Shown: piece after piece, positions 27,028 through 35,962 of the stretch
How positions within the stretch are numbered: the stretch's first letter is position 1
Layout of the letters: each line of letters opens with the position of its first letter
NCBI RefSeq assembly: GCF_026339955.1
Contig: NZ_JAPEPW010000001.1
Span: 4,459,001 to 4,523,000, forward strand
DNA length: 64,000 nt
DNA from: Streptomyces sp. NBC_01549
GTDB lineage: Bacteria; Actinomycetota; Actinomycetes; Streptomycetales; Streptomycetaceae
Reading direction: 5' to 3'
Program-made: the position numbers and the translations under genes
The notes under the pieces: generated by a model
The model's input: only the letters and a program-made list of their open reading frames with translations
What the model was told of the DNA's origin: nothing
Databases searched by the model: none

Positions 27028-27086
27028 CTGCGCTTATCGACAAATCAATGGGGACTGTCCGGACCGCATTTGTCGATAAGCCGCAG
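27028..27086. repeat. Long inverted repeat between ssbB and the TQXA gene
   Basis: CTTATCGACAAAT at 27033-27045 is mirrored exactly by ATTTGTCGATAAG at 27068-27080, and the match extends outward to ctgcg/cgcag with one inserted base. The 22-base centre contains tgtccgga. It is clearly less GC-rich than its surroundings and has no T-run after either arm. It could be the end hairpin of ssbB, an operator for the TQXA gene, or a small element end. Confidence 0.6.
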
Positions 27087-27127
27087 TTCGGTCAGCTCGC
27101 CAGGTCAGGGCGATTCCGTACCTGACA

Positions 27128-27595
27128 TCAGGTCACTCCGGCGCGCTCCGGGAGCTGTTGGGAGGCATCCGGGGTCCGACTTTCCGGCTCCGTCTCCCAG
27201 TTGGGCTCGGGCCGGGAGACCGCAGTCGTGTCCCCCTCCTTGCTCGGGCGCCGGAAGGCCGAGGTGCCGCGCGCGAGGTCGTGGCCGATGGCCACCGCGT
27301 CGATGTCCGCCGACGTCCAACTCTGCCCTTCGCGCACCTCGGTACGCACCTTCAACCTGCCCTGGACGACGACCGGATCGCCCACCGACAGCGATGCCCC
27401 CACGTTGGTGGCGAGCGCACGGTTCGCCCACACGGTGAAGAAGTTGGTGTGCCCGTCCGTCCAGGCACTCTTCTCGCGGTCCCAGTACCGCGCGGTCACC
27501 GCCAGGCGGAACCTCACCGACGCGCCGTTCGCCAACTCCCGGTACACCGGCTGCGTCGCGACGTTCCCCACCGCGCACACCATCGTCTCGTTCAT
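27128..27595 (-). CDS. ssbB: Single-stranded DNA-binding protein SsbB
   Basis: A 155-residue OB-fold protein. Residues 1-110 show the SSB core (ETMVCAVGNVATQPVYREL, VRFRLAVTARYWDREKSAW, NFFTVWANRALATNV, VVVQGRLKVRTE). The C-terminal tail is short and lacks the acidic DDDIPF-type end of the replicative SSB, which marks it as the SsbB paralogue. In Streptomyces, SsbB acts in chromosome segregation during sporulation. It lies just downstream of the two dynamin genes on the same strand, as I recall for S. coelicolor, though the 268-base gap implies its own promoter. Confidence 0.88.
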   Translation of the reverse strand: MNETMVCAVGNVATQPVYRELANGASVRFRLAVTARYWDREKSAWTDGHTNFFTVWANRALATNVGASLSVGDPVVVQGRLKVRTEVREGQSWTSADIDAVAIGHDLARGTSAFRRPSKEGDTTAVSRPEPNWETEPESRTPDASQQLPERAGVT

Positions 27596-27642
27596 GTCCG
27601 ACCCCTCTCTCGTACGAATGCGTCTGCCGCGGCGAGCGCACG

Positions 27643-27685
27643 CTCTGCGTCACGTGCTCTGCGTCACGTGCTCTACGAGCACGTG
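27643..27685. repeat. 14-bp tandem repeats upstream of ssbB
   Basis: Two exact adjacent copies of ctctgcgtcacgtg (27643-27656 and 27657-27670), then a third, degenerate copy ending in cacgtg (to 27685). Further gcatgcgctgcg-like words continue to about 27735. Each unit contains the palindrome CACGTG. The array lies 50-90 bases before ssbB, within its promoter region, and may be a set of regulator sites. Confidence 0.6.
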
Positions 27686-27863
27686 TTCCGCGTTCGCATG
27701 CGCTGCGTTCACACGCTCTGCGCTCGCATGCGCTGCGATCGCCGCGAGTTCAGACTGCCTTCGTCGGGCCGAGCCCGCTGAGCCCTGTGGGGTACCGGCC
27801 GGTTGTGGACAACCGCGTCACCCGATGGGGTGGAGACACATCAGCCCATGGAGTGGTTCCGCG

Positions 27864-30083
27864 TCATGCGACCGGCGCCGACGCCCCTGTGACCCGCCCG
27901 TACTGCTCCCGTACCTCCCGATACCGCAGCAGCTCCGCCGCCACCGGATCGAGTACCCGCGCCCTCCCGCACCCGGCGGCGGCCTCGCGCAGCCGCCGTT
28001 CCGCTTCGAGCCCGTACCGTCTGGCTGGTCCGCGCGCCGCCATCCTGCTGCCCCACTCGACGCCCGGGCCTCCGATGATGCCCGCCAACATCAACAGCAC
28101 CGGCACCCCGAGGTTCGGCGCCATGAACCCGATGATCTGCCCCAGCAGCCACAGCCCGCCGATGATCTGAAGAATCGTCATCGAGGCCTGGGCGAGCACG
28201 GCGGCCGGCCACCAGCCCGGGCGCGGCGGCCGCCCCGCCGGCGTCGTGGCGCGCGTCGCCATCTCGTCCAGCGCCTCCGGCAGCCCCTGCGCACCGCGCA
28301 CGGCCGCCTCGCGCACCGCCTGCGCCCAGGGCGTGGGCAGATCGCGGGCCGCCCGGTCCGCCACCGTACGCACGGCCTGCTCGACGCGCTGCCGGGCCGT
28401 GGCCTCCTCGTCCGCGGGTGCCCGCACCGGCAGCCGGCCAGTCGTCGAGTCCCCCCGGTCCTGGACCCAGCGCCACAGCCGCAGCCAGGGGGTGCCGCAC
28501 GCGCGGTTGGCGTTGCGGCGCCACGCGCGCTCCGCCGCCTGGCCGGCCGCGGTGGCGCCCACCGCGTCCGCGAGCCGGTCCGCGAACTCGTCGCGTGCCT
28601 CCTCGCTGAGCCCCGTGCGCAGCCCGGTCGAGTAGACGGGCCGCAGCCGCATGGCGGCCGCGTCGAGATCGGCCGAAATTCGTCGGGCGGCGGCGCCCCG
28701 CTCGGCCAGGAACTGGCTGAGCGATTCGCGCAGTTCGCCGATGCCGTCCCCGGTGAGCGCGGACAGCGCGAGCACGGTTGCGCCCGGTTCGCCGTACTCG
28801 CCCAGCGCGATCCCGTCCTCGTCGAGCAGCCGCCGCAGATCGTCGAGGACCTGCTCGGCGGCTTCGCCGGGCAACCGGTCGACCTGGTTGAGGACCACGA
28901 AGGTGATCTCCGCGTGGCCCGCCATGGGTCGCAGATAGCGCTCGTGGAGCATGGCGTCCGCGTACTTCTCGGGGTCGACGACCCAGATGACCGCGTCGAC
29001 GAGCGCCAGGACGCGGTCCACCTGTTCGCGGTGCTGGACGGCCGCGGAGTCGTGGTCGGGCAGGTCCACCAGGACGAGGCCGCGCAGTTGCGCCTCCGCC
29101 TCGGGGCTCTGCAGCGGACGCCTGCGCAGCCGCCCCGGGATGCCGAGCCGGTCGATGAGGGGCGCCGCGCCGTCGCTCCAGCTGCACGCGATGGGGGCCG
29201 CGGTGGTGGGCCTGCGCACGCCCGTCTCCGAAATGGCCACCCCGGCGAGGGCGTTGAAGAGCTGCGACTTGCCGCTGCCGGTGGCTCCGGCGATGGCGAC
29301 GACGGTGTGCTCACCGGACAGCTTGCGGCGCACCGCCGCCTCGTCGAGGACCCGGCTGGCTTCGGCGAGCGTCCCGCTGTCCAGCCGGGCGCGCGACAGC
29401 CCCACCAGCTCGCGGAGCGCGTCCAGCCGTGACCTCAGGGGCCCGTCGTACGCGAGCGGTGGCGGCGGGGCCTGTACGACGGCTTTGGTCTCGATGACCA
29501 GGGACGGGGCCGGTGCCTCATGGCCGATGGTCGACTCGGACACGCGCCGGGCGATCAGCCCGTCGTCCCAGGCGGTCTCCGGCTCGGTACGGGCGGAGGC
29601 GTCGTCGGCCTTCACGCGTGCGTGCCCGGTGTCGTCCTTCACGTGCGCGCGCACGCCGCCGAGCGGGGCGTCAAAGGTGACCTCCTGGGCCGTCTCTGCG
29701 CCCTCCGCATCCGACTCCGCCTCCGTCCCCGCCCCAGGTTCTGCCTCCGCCGCCGTCTTCGCCTCCGCCTCCGGGTCTGCCTCGGCTTCCACCTCCGGCT
29801 CCGCCTTCGTCACGTACTCCAGGGGAGCTTCCCCGGCGGTGGGCTCGCCGTCCGCGGCTTTCGTGGCGAAGGCCTCTGGGGGGTCGGCCTCGGAACGTGA
29901 GCCTTCAGGGCGGCCGTTTTCGGGACTTCCCTGGTCGGACGTGCCCTGGTCGGACGCGCTGTGACTGGACGCGCTGTGACCGGGCACGTCCTGATCGGAC
30001 TTTCCGGGATCGGACGTGCCGTCTTCGGGTGACTCGTCTCCGGTGTGGTCGGCGTGATCCGTGTGGTCTGTGACGGCAGTCAC
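27864..30083 (-). CDS. dynB: Dynamin-like GTPase with C-terminal membrane helices (DynB)
   Basis: A 739-residue bacterial dynamin. A long acidic, low-complexity N-terminal stretch (about 240 residues of repeated SD/EAE/GTSDQG words) precedes the GTPase domain with P-loop GATGSGKSQL, switch DLPDHDS and NQVDRLPG. Two hydrophobic helices follow near the C-terminus (MTILQIIGGLWLLGQIIGFM and LGVPVLLMLAGIIGG). In Streptomyces, DynA and DynB stabilise FtsZ rings in sporulation septa. GTG 30083 sits 11 bases from an aaggag; GTG 30092, overlapping the upstream stop, is also possible. The longer frame to 30560 is a shadow of the upstream gene. The DynA/DynB naming rests on order and helices. Confidence 0.82.
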   Translation of the reverse strand: MTAVTDHTDHADHTGDESPEDGTSDPGKSDQDVPGHSASSHSASDQGTSDQGSPENGRPEGSRSEADPPEAFATKAADGEPTAGEAPLEYVTKAEPEVEAEADPEAEAKTAAEAEPGAGTEAESDAEGAETAQEVTFDAPLGGVRAHVKDDTGHARVKADDASARTEPETAWDDGLIARRVSESTIGHEAPAPSLVIETKAVVQAPPPPLAYDGPLRSRLDALRELVGLSRARLDSGTLAEASRVLDEAAVRRKLSGEHTVVAIAGATGSGKSQLFNALAGVAISETGVRRPTTAAPIACSWSDGAAPLIDRLGIPGRLRRRPLQSPEAEAQLRGLVLVDLPDHDSAAVQHREQVDRVLALVDAVIWVVDPEKYADAMLHERYLRPMAGHAEITFVVLNQVDRLPGEAAEQVLDDLRRLLDEDGIALGEYGEPGATVLALSALTGDGIGELRESLSQFLAERGAAARRISADLDAAAMRLRPVYSTGLRTGLSEEARDEFADRLADAVGATAAGQAAERAWRRNANRACGTPWLRLWRWVQDRGDSTTGRLPVRAPADEEATARQRVEQAVRTVADRAARDLPTPWAQAVREAAVRGAQGLPEALDEMATRATTPAGRPPRPGWWPAAVLAQASMTILQIIGGLWLLGQIIGFMAPNLGVPVLLMLAGIIGGPGVEWGSRMAARGPARRYGLEAERRLREAAAGCGRARVLDPVAAELLRYREVREQYGRVTGASAPVA

Positions 30084-30088
30084 CGTGG

Positions 30089-31696
30089 TCACCTCTCCTT
30101 CTGCAGTACGGACAGCGCGGCGATGAGTTCGGCCTGGTGCTCTGGATGTACGTCGAGGGCGTCGAGCGGGGCGAGACGGCGCTCGCGCTCGGTGTGCAGG
30201 GCCCTGTCGAGGTACTCGGTGAGGAGGCGCCCGCCCCGCTCGCGCAGCCGCAGGGCGCCGTGCGCGCCGAGCCGCTCGGCGAGCCCCTCGCCCGCGTTCC
30301 GTGCCCTGTGGCCGCCCAGAAGCGTGGTGGCCACCAGTGCGGCCGCGACCTGGGCGTCCGGCGCCATGCTCTTGTCGAGGCGGCCGACCTCGTCCTCGGC
30401 GTACTCCTCGAGGACCCGCCGCCAACGCCTTACGGTCACCCCGATCCGATGCTCGGCGCTCTCCAGCGTCGGATCGCGGTCCGTCAGCCCCGGCGCCCCC
30501 GAGGCCGGTTCGCGCCGCCAGGCGTCGTCCACGCGTTCGTCGGCGGCCGTGACGGCGCACAGCAGAAGAGCGGCCAGGCTCTCGACGAGCGAGTCGAGCA
30601 GTTCATCCGCCGTGCAGTCGAGCGGGTAGGCGCGCCACCGTTTGAGCGCGTCGCCGGAGAGCACGGCGCCGGTTTGCAGACGCCCCTTCACGCGCGCGTG
30701 CTCGCTGTCGTACGCCCCGTCGACGGCGGCGGTGAGCCGCAGCGCGGCCGCGTACTGCGCGGCGGACGCACTGGCCAGCTCCGGCATCCGGGACTTCAGC
30801 GAGTCGAGGACTCCTTGGGCCGTACGGGCCATCGCCTCGTGCCGGGCCCCGGGGTCCTGCGTCTGGTGGACGAGCCACGTGCGCAGTGGTGCGACGGCGG
30901 TCGCCGGCAGCAGTCCGCCGCCCCACGCGGACTCGGGCAGCTCCGGCACCGTGAAGCGGGGCACCTCGCCGAGCCCGGCCTTGGTGAGCAGGGCGCCGTA
31001 CTGCCGTGAGACCTCGGACACGACCTGGTGCGGCACCCGGTCGAGAACGGTGACCAGGGTCGCCTTGTGCTCCTTGGCGGTACGCAGCAGATGCCACTGC
31101 ACGGCGTCGGCGTACCGCGCGGCCGTGGTCACCATGACCCAGATGTCGGCGGCGCAGATCAGTTCGGCGGCGAGTACGCGGTTGTCGGCGACCAGGGAGT
31201 CGATGTCGGGCGCGTCGAGGAGGGCGAGACCCCGGGGGAGGGTGTCGACGGTTTCGATGCGCAGCACCTGTTCCCCGCGTTCCATGAGGGCCTGCAGGTC
31301 GTCGCCGGGTTCCTGATGGGGCACCCACGCGCGCGTGAGGTCGGGCAGCACCCGCATTCCGCTGAACCAGTGATGGTCCTCCGGATGGCACACCAGTACC
31401 GGTGTGCGGGTCGTCGGCCGCAACACGCCGGCCTCGCTGACCCGGCGTCCCACGAGGGAGTTGACGAGAGTGGACTTCCCCGCCCCCGTCGACCCGCCGA
31501 TCACGGCGAGAAGCGGTGCTTCGGGTTCCCTCAACCGGGGCACCAAATAGTCGTCTAGTTGTGCGAGCAGTTCGTCGCGGTTGGCACGCGCGCGTGGAGC
31601 CCCCGCCAGGGGCAGCGGGAAGCGCGCGGCGGCGACACGGTCGCGCAGGGCGGAGAGTGCGTCGAGCAGCTGAGGCCGTACGTCCAAGGTCACCAC
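30089..31696 (-). CDS. dynA: Dynamin-like GTPase (DynA)
   Basis: A 535-residue dynamin-family GTPase, first gene of the dynAB pair. The P-loop is GGSTGAGKSTLVNSL, followed by switch LLDAPDIDSL and VLDRVPHQ in the NKxD position, so the base-specificity motif is altered. No membrane helices are evident, so membrane attachment would depend on its partner. I start at tandem GTG 31696, giving (M)VTLDVRPQLLDALSALRD. An ATG at 31735 would add 13 residues, and neither has a good ribosome site. The stop overlaps the longer possible start of the next gene, indicating translational coupling during sporulation. Confidence 0.8.
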   Translation of the reverse strand: MVTLDVRPQLLDALSALRDRVAAARFPLPLAGAPRARANRDELLAQLDDYLVPRLREPEAPLLAVIGGSTGAGKSTLVNSLVGRRVSEAGVLRPTTRTPVLVCHPEDHHWFSGMRVLPDLTRAWVPHQEPGDDLQALMERGEQVLRIETVDTLPRGLALLDAPDIDSLVADNRVLAAELICAADIWVMVTTAARYADAVQWHLLRTAKEHKATLVTVLDRVPHQVVSEVSRQYGALLTKAGLGEVPRFTVPELPESAWGGGLLPATAVAPLRTWLVHQTQDPGARHEAMARTAQGVLDSLKSRMPELASASAAQYAAALRLTAAVDGAYDSEHARVKGRLQTGAVLSGDALKRWRAYPLDCTADELLDSLVESLAALLLCAVTAADERVDDAWRREPASGAPGLTDRDPTLESAEHRIGVTVRRWRRVLEEYAEDEVGRLDKSMAPDAQVAAALVATTLLGGHRARNAGEGLAERLGAHGALRLRERGGRLLTEYLDRALHTERERRLAPLDALDVHPEHQAELIAALSVLQKER

Positions 31697-32006
31697 ATGT
31701 GAAGAATGCCCAACTTTGGAGGCTTTCTGAAGCATATGACTATGTCTGCGCGCCGACAGGACACACGGGGCGGAAGGGACGACTGGGGCGCAGGCATAAC
31801 GAGTGCACAACACCCGATGCGCGAGACGCCAAAAGCGGTGCACGATTCGTACCTGCCTGCGATTATCAGGACCGCTTCACCGAACCTCCACATTGAGCCA
31901 CGGAGGCGAAGCGCCAGGGACGAGGACCTGGGAGCCCTATCCTTGTCCCCGGCAAGGCCACGGATCAGCCCACACCCGGGCACCACGACACCGGCCACCA
32001 CACCCG

Positions 32007-32079
32007 GCCCCCGTAGCTCAGTGGATAGAGCAGGCGCCTTCTAAGCGCTTGGCCGCAGGTTCGAGTCCTGCCGGGGGCG
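32007..32079 (+). tRNA. tRNA-Arg (anticodon UCU)
   Basis: A full cloverleaf is readable: acceptor GCCCCCG with CGGGGGC, D-arm GCTC/GAGC, anticodon stem ggcgc/gcgct around loop cttctaa (anticodon TCT, reading AGA), and T-arm GCAGG/CCTGC with TTCGAGT. A CCA end is encoded at 32080-32082. It decodes a rare Streptomyces codon. Its 3' part is the insertion site of the decayed element to its right. Confidence 0.95.
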
Positions 32080-32087
32080 CCACTGAG

Positions 32088-32112
32088 AGCCCTCCCATCG
32101 GGAGGGCTTTTT
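32088..32112 (+). terminator. tRNA-Arg terminator
   Basis: AGCCCTCCC (32088-32096) pairs with GGGAGGGCT (32100-32108), then TTTTT. A worn copy (gccctcccatccatcgggagagcgttt) follows the right-hand att repeat, so the duplicated end extends past the tRNA. Confidence 0.88.
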
Positions 32113-32220
32113 GCTGGTCAGGGCGGGTGCCACTCGACACGGAGAAGCCCCGGGCGCCCCCTCGAGGATCAAGGAAAAGCTCCGGGGCTGTCCGGCTGTC
32201 ACCGGGTTTTCGCGGGTGGC

Positions 32221-32240
32221 CGTGTCGAATACGTGTCGAA
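32221..32240 (+). repeat. Left putative integrase arm repeat
   Basis: cgtgtcgaat followed by acgtgtcgaa, two near-identical half units, lies about 140 bases inside the left att repeat. The same arrangement occurs inside the right att repeat (35875-35894) with 17 of 20 bases equal. Tyrosine integrases use such paired arm-type sites. Confidence 0.45.
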
Positions 32241-32262
32241 ATTCTCGGCTGGGAAGCGCTCA

Positions 32263-33637
32263 GCCGGCGCCGGGCGGCTCGGGAAGATCCCCGGCGGTTT
32301 CGAGCCGCTTCTTCAGATCGGGAAGCTGCCCGTCGACGCACCGGGCGCAGGTGGCCAGCAGCACGGGGACGCTGATCCCGGCCCATTCCGCCACCTGGGC
32401 GGGCGGGATCCCGTCGTTGAGCCACTTCGTGAGGCGCGTGTGCCGGTTGTCGTACATACGCCCGCCCTGTGGGCGACTCGAAGACGTGCGGGGGGCAGGA
32501 CGGCCTTGCGTGCGCTGCGCCATGCCCGGCGGATGACCGAACCCGCGAGAGGGCCGCCCGTCTCCCCTCGGAACAGCAGATCACCGGGCTTGAGCTGCTC
32601 GTCCTCGATGTGCTGTCGCAGGATGCGCGTCAGCGCGGGATGCCCCGGCGCGCTGCGTGTCTCGCCCTCGGCGCGGCCCTTCAGGTCACGTTCCTCGTGA
32701 ATCTCTCCGGTGTCTGTCCACTGCTTGCCGATCTCCGGGGTAGCCGTGTGGATCAGCAGCTCACACCACTGGTCCCCGGCGTCGAGGCTGGGAAGCGTCA
32801 CGTCTTGCACGCGCATGGCTACGGCTTCCTCGGGTCGCAGAGCGCAGTAGTACAACGGGGCGAAGAACGCGTGCGGCCGCTGTCCTCCACGGGGCCGGCG
32901 CCGGATCCAGTCGAAGAGCGCCGCCGCCTGGTCCGCGTTCAGCAAGGACCGCTTGTCCACGGCGTTGCTAATCTTGGTGACAGCCGCTGACTCCTTCCCC
33001 TTGGGGAGGGGGTTGCTCCGCAGGACGCGCTGCCGGATCGCATGCTTCATGACGACGTTGAGGATCCGGCGGTGGCGCTTCCTGGACCAGGCCGCCGCCT
33101 GCTTACCGTCGAGGCGCGTGTCGACGGCTCGCAGGGCCCCATCGACTCTCTCTGCCTCCTCCCAGGCCGAGACCGGCAGAGAGTTGCGCTCCACCCACCT
33201 GAGAATGGTCACCACGTCTCTCGCGGGGCGTCCGCATGGCGGGTCGAGTCGAACGCCCATTCGCGCAGCGCGGTCCGCACGGGCACCGGGGCGAACTGGG
33301 TCGGCTGGACGCGCAGCAGTGCGATGGTGGCCGCCGTCAGGGTCTTGGCTGTGTTCTTACGGCTGTTGCCGCCGAGCTCCGGCCAACGGGCATTCACGTA
33401 CTCGACGGCCAACGTGTACCAGGTCATCGAAGCCGACTTGGAGTGGTGGGACACCGGCAGCCCGGTGGCGATGACGAAGGCCTCGCCCTTCCCCGTTGCC
33501 CGGATGAGTTCGGAGCGGAAGCCCTCGGCGAGGGTGGCAGTCCCGAAGGGCTCACGCCAGCGCTTGTCCGCGACCACCCAACGCACGGTGTACGTGGTCT
33601 TCCGGGCGCCCTTGTAGGTGAGAGATGCGTCTGATGA
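32263..33637 (-). pseudogene. Frameshifted tyrosine integrase with Tyr-to-Cys change
   Basis: Three frames together read as one actinobacterial tyrosine recombinase. The N-terminal arm and core-binding domain (YKGARKTTYTVRWVVADK to ALREWAFDSTRHADAP) end near 33210. The central domain follows in a second frame (VTILRWVERNSLPVSAWEEA, box I Arg in YYCALRPEEAVAM) to about 32490. The tail lies in a third frame (YDNRHTRLTKWLNDG, QVAEWAGISVPVLLATCARC). The nucleophile Tyr of relatives (LLATYARC) is Cys, by tac to tgc. The N-terminus is truncated by the adjoining IS. The gene cannot make active integrase. Confidence 0.88.
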
Positions 33638-34167
33638 CGGAGACCGCCGTGGAGAACGAACAGGCGGAGCAGGTGGTTCAGGCGCCGTCGAGTGCGGTGT
33701 CGGACGAGCAGCTCGTTGCGATGCTGGTTGACCGGGCCCGGAACGAGGGGCTGCAACTGACCGGGCGAGGGTGGGCTGTTGCAGCAGCTGACTAGGCGGG
33801 TGCTGGAGCCTGCCCTGGAGGGCGAGATCACCGACCACGTCGGCTACGAGAAACATGATCCGGCCGGGAAGAACAACGGCAACAGCCGCAACGGCACCCG
33901 GTCCAAGACCGTGCTGACCGACGTCGGCCCGGTCGAGATGAAGGTGCCCCGCGACACCGCCGGCACCTTCGAGCCGCAGATCGTCAAGAAGCGGCAGCGC
34001 CGCCTGACCGGCGTCCCTGGACCCGACGGGGAAGGGCCGCAAGCGATGGACCATGCGCTGGAAGGCCCCACTCGATGCCTTCCAGATCGCCTTCGCGGGG
34101 CGCCTGACCCCGCCGAGCGACAACTGGCACCTCAACAACCAAGATCAGCCGTTAAATTGACACACCC
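33634..34167 (+). pseudogene. Truncated, frameshifted IS256-family transposase
   Basis: The N-terminus MTETAVENEQAEQVVQAPSS to NEGLQLTG is followed by one extra G near 33766, which shifts the frame. The text then continues as LLQQLTRRVLEPALEGEITD, YEKHDPAGKNNGNSRNGT and VEMKVPRDTAGTFEP, the Mutator-type N-domain. After KKRQRRLTGV a large deletion removes the catalytic core, and a C-terminal piece (GKGRKRWTMRWKAPLDAFQI) appears in another frame. An IS-end-like ttaaattgacacaccc closes it at 34167. The left end is missing. Confidence 0.8.
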
Positions 34168-34175
34168 ACCGCGTC

Positions 34176-35252
34176 CTACCTTTCGTCTTGGTCTTGGCCA
34201 TCCTCGAAGACGAAGAGCGGTTTTGCGCCATGTGCGGGTGCTTCGGCGAACGAGATGGCTTCAGTGAAGCGTTCGAGCGGGAACGGCTCGCCTTGGGGGA
34301 TGCTCAGCACTTCATCAGCGACGAGACTGCGAACCTCGGACAGCGCGCGCAGTGCATCCGCAGGTGAAGCAGTGCCGAACCAGCGGTTCAGCCAGAAGCC
34401 ACGGACTGCTTTGGTCTCGTAGATAACCGAGCGCGCCAGCAGCGGGATCGTCAGTGCTGCCGGGTCAGTCTGCCGATGGGTAGAGAGCGCGCCGTAGACC
34501 ACGACCTCTCCTCCCGGAGCCAATGTCTGGGATACCTGGGCACCCACGTGGCCCGCGACACAGTCGATGGCCTTGCGCACGCCAGTCGATCCTGCAATCT
34601 CGGCCACACGCTGCAGCAGGTCCTCGTCCTCAGTGCAAATGACCTCGTCACCACCAAGCGCCTTGATCTCCTCGACGGCATCGCGCCGCCGCACGACATT
34701 GATCGTGCGAATACCCAGATGTCTGGCCAGCTGAATGACGAGCCGGCCGACGGTGGAGCCCGCGGCCGTCTGCAACAACCATTCACCCGGCTGTACGTCG
34801 AGTTCGCGAGACACGAGGAGCAGCGCGGTCAACGGGTTGACGGCGAGTTGACAGGCGCTGGAGTCGCTCAGATGGTCGGGGACCGGCAGAAGCCTTCGTG
34901 TATCGGCAACAAGGTATTCCTGCCAAGTGCCGGCCACATGCGGCCCGGGTACCGCCGGGACAGCAACGGCCACCACGCGCTCGCCGATCTTCAGTCCCTC
35001 GGTATCCGGGCCCAGGGCCTCAATACGGCCCACGCATTCCATGTGACCCCCGACAGTGGGAAACTCGGGGGAGAAACCGTAGCGGCCACGCAGCACGTGC
35101 AGATCACTGGCGTGAATCGGAGTCGCCTTCACGCGGATCAACGCCTGACCGGCCTCTGGCGTGGGGATGGGCCGGGATTCCAGCCGCAGGACATCGGCCG
35201 GCTCGCCGACCTTTCCGGCTACGAGCGCGCGCATGGATTGTGGCATGGGCAT
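34176..35252 (-). CDS. Zinc-less MDR-family dehydrogenase (enoyl reductase/quinone oxidoreductase type)
   Basis: A 358-residue medium-chain dehydrogenase/reductase. The N-terminal catalytic domain (EAGQALIRVKATPIHASDLH, HMECVGRIEALGPDTEGL) lacks the Cys cluster of structural zinc. The Rossmann part has LQTAAGSTVGRLVIQLARHL, the AxxGxxGxxxxQ-like pattern of NADPH enzymes, most like 2-enoyl-thioester reductases. Substrate is unknown. An aaaggag eight bases before the ATG supports the start. It is intact cargo of the decayed element, stopping nine bases from the IS end. Its codons are less GC-rich than the chromosomal genes, suggesting transfer from elsewhere. Confidence 0.82.
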   Translation of the reverse strand: MPMPQSMRALVAGKVGEPADVLRLESRPIPTPEAGQALIRVKATPIHASDLHVLRGRYGFSPEFPTVGGHMECVGRIEALGPDTEGLKIGERVVAVAVPAVPGPHVAGTWQEYLVADTRRLLPVPDHLSDSSACQLAVNPLTALLLVSRELDVQPGEWLLQTAAGSTVGRLVIQLARHLGIRTINVVRRRDAVEEIKALGGDEVICTEDEDLLQRVAEIAGSTGVRKAIDCVAGHVGAQVSQTLAPGGEVVVYGALSTHRQTDPAALTIPLLARSVIYETKAVRGFWLNRWFGTASPADALRALSEVRSLVADEVLSIPQGEPFPLERFTEAISFAEAPAHGAKPLFVFEDGQDQDER

Positions 35253-35646
35253 GAGATCTCTCCTTTAGTCGCGCTCGATGTCGCCTTGTCAGTCATTTTC
35301 CAGCCGTTTCAGGAGGGAATCTCCTCCTGTGGGCGGCCCCAGCGAGTTCGATGAAATAACCGTAGCACGTTTACCTATGTCTCTTCTTGGCTTTGCGGCG
35401 ATTGTCGTACATTCGTCGCGGCTTACGGCGGGCAATGACAAGCCCAATGGCGTGGCTGAGGCTGGGGGGGCGAGGCACATGCGCGCATGATCTGTCCGCG
35501 CGCCTAGCACCGTGGTGGAACGTCGTCGGCTGTTGTTCTTCGTGGTGCCCGCCGCTCACTGCGAGATCGTCTACGAGATCCCCGTCAACCGCTAGCAGGA
35601 CAGCTCCGGGTCAAGGTCGTAGTCCCTCGGCTCGTATCGTGACGTC
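35253..35646. other. Non-coding gap in the mobile remnant
   Basis: This 394-base stretch, less GC-rich than most of the window, has no gene I can support. A leftward frame ends in a Lys/Arg-rich tail (RRMYDNRRKAKKRHR), but it has no start site and no relatives that I know. Confidence 0.4.
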
Positions 35647-35844
35647 ATGCGAAACGAGAGGCACGATGAGCGGCTGTCGGACGAGGAGTTGGAGCTGTTC
35701 CTCCAGTACCTCCACAGGTTCGCGAATCATGACCTTGATCTCTTCGCCCTCATGCAGGTGGGAGACCCTGAGCACCCCGCCTACGTGTCCTTCAGCAGGA
35801 AGCCGGAAACAGGTGTCGACCCGTCGGCCTACCGGCGGCCGTAG
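35647..35844 (+). CDS. Small acidic hypothetical protein
   Basis: A 65-residue ORF with good coding character, RNERHDERLSDEELELFLQY then FANHDLDLFALMQVGDPEH and YVSFSRKPETG. It is probably helical at first and has no recognised domain. No strong ribosome site precedes the ATG. It lies inside the element, just before the right arm repeat, where excisionase or accessory genes often sit, but it lacks a helix-turn-helix. I regard it as plausible but unproven. Confidence 0.45.
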   Translation: MRNERHDERLSDEELELFLQYLHRFANHDLDLFALMQVGDPEHPAYVSFSRKPETGVDPSAYRRP

Positions 35845-35874
35845 AGCCGTAAGCGCCGTAGACCGGCTCCGGCC

Positions 35875-35894
35875 CGTGTCGAATGTGTGTCGAC
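35875..35894 (+). repeat. Right putative integrase arm repeat
   Basis: cgtgtcgaat then gtgtgtcgac, matching the left arm repeat at 32221-32240 in the same orientation, about 70 bases inside the right att copy. Confidence 0.45.
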
Positions 35895-35962
35895 GGCAGG
35901 TGACGAGCCGCCGGCGGAAGGGGTAGCCGCCCAGGTCAGTGACCCATCCCTGGCGAACACGG

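Noticed and set aside
30084..30560. Basic N-terminal extension of DynB
   Set aside because: It lies inside the dynA coding region and has Arg-rich shadow composition; GTG starts at 30092/30083 fit the operon.
35371..35559. Small basic leftward ORF ending RRMYDNRRKAKKRHR
   Set aside because: It shares RMYDNR with the integrase tail, but only by a few bases; there is no start signal and the rest is unrelated.
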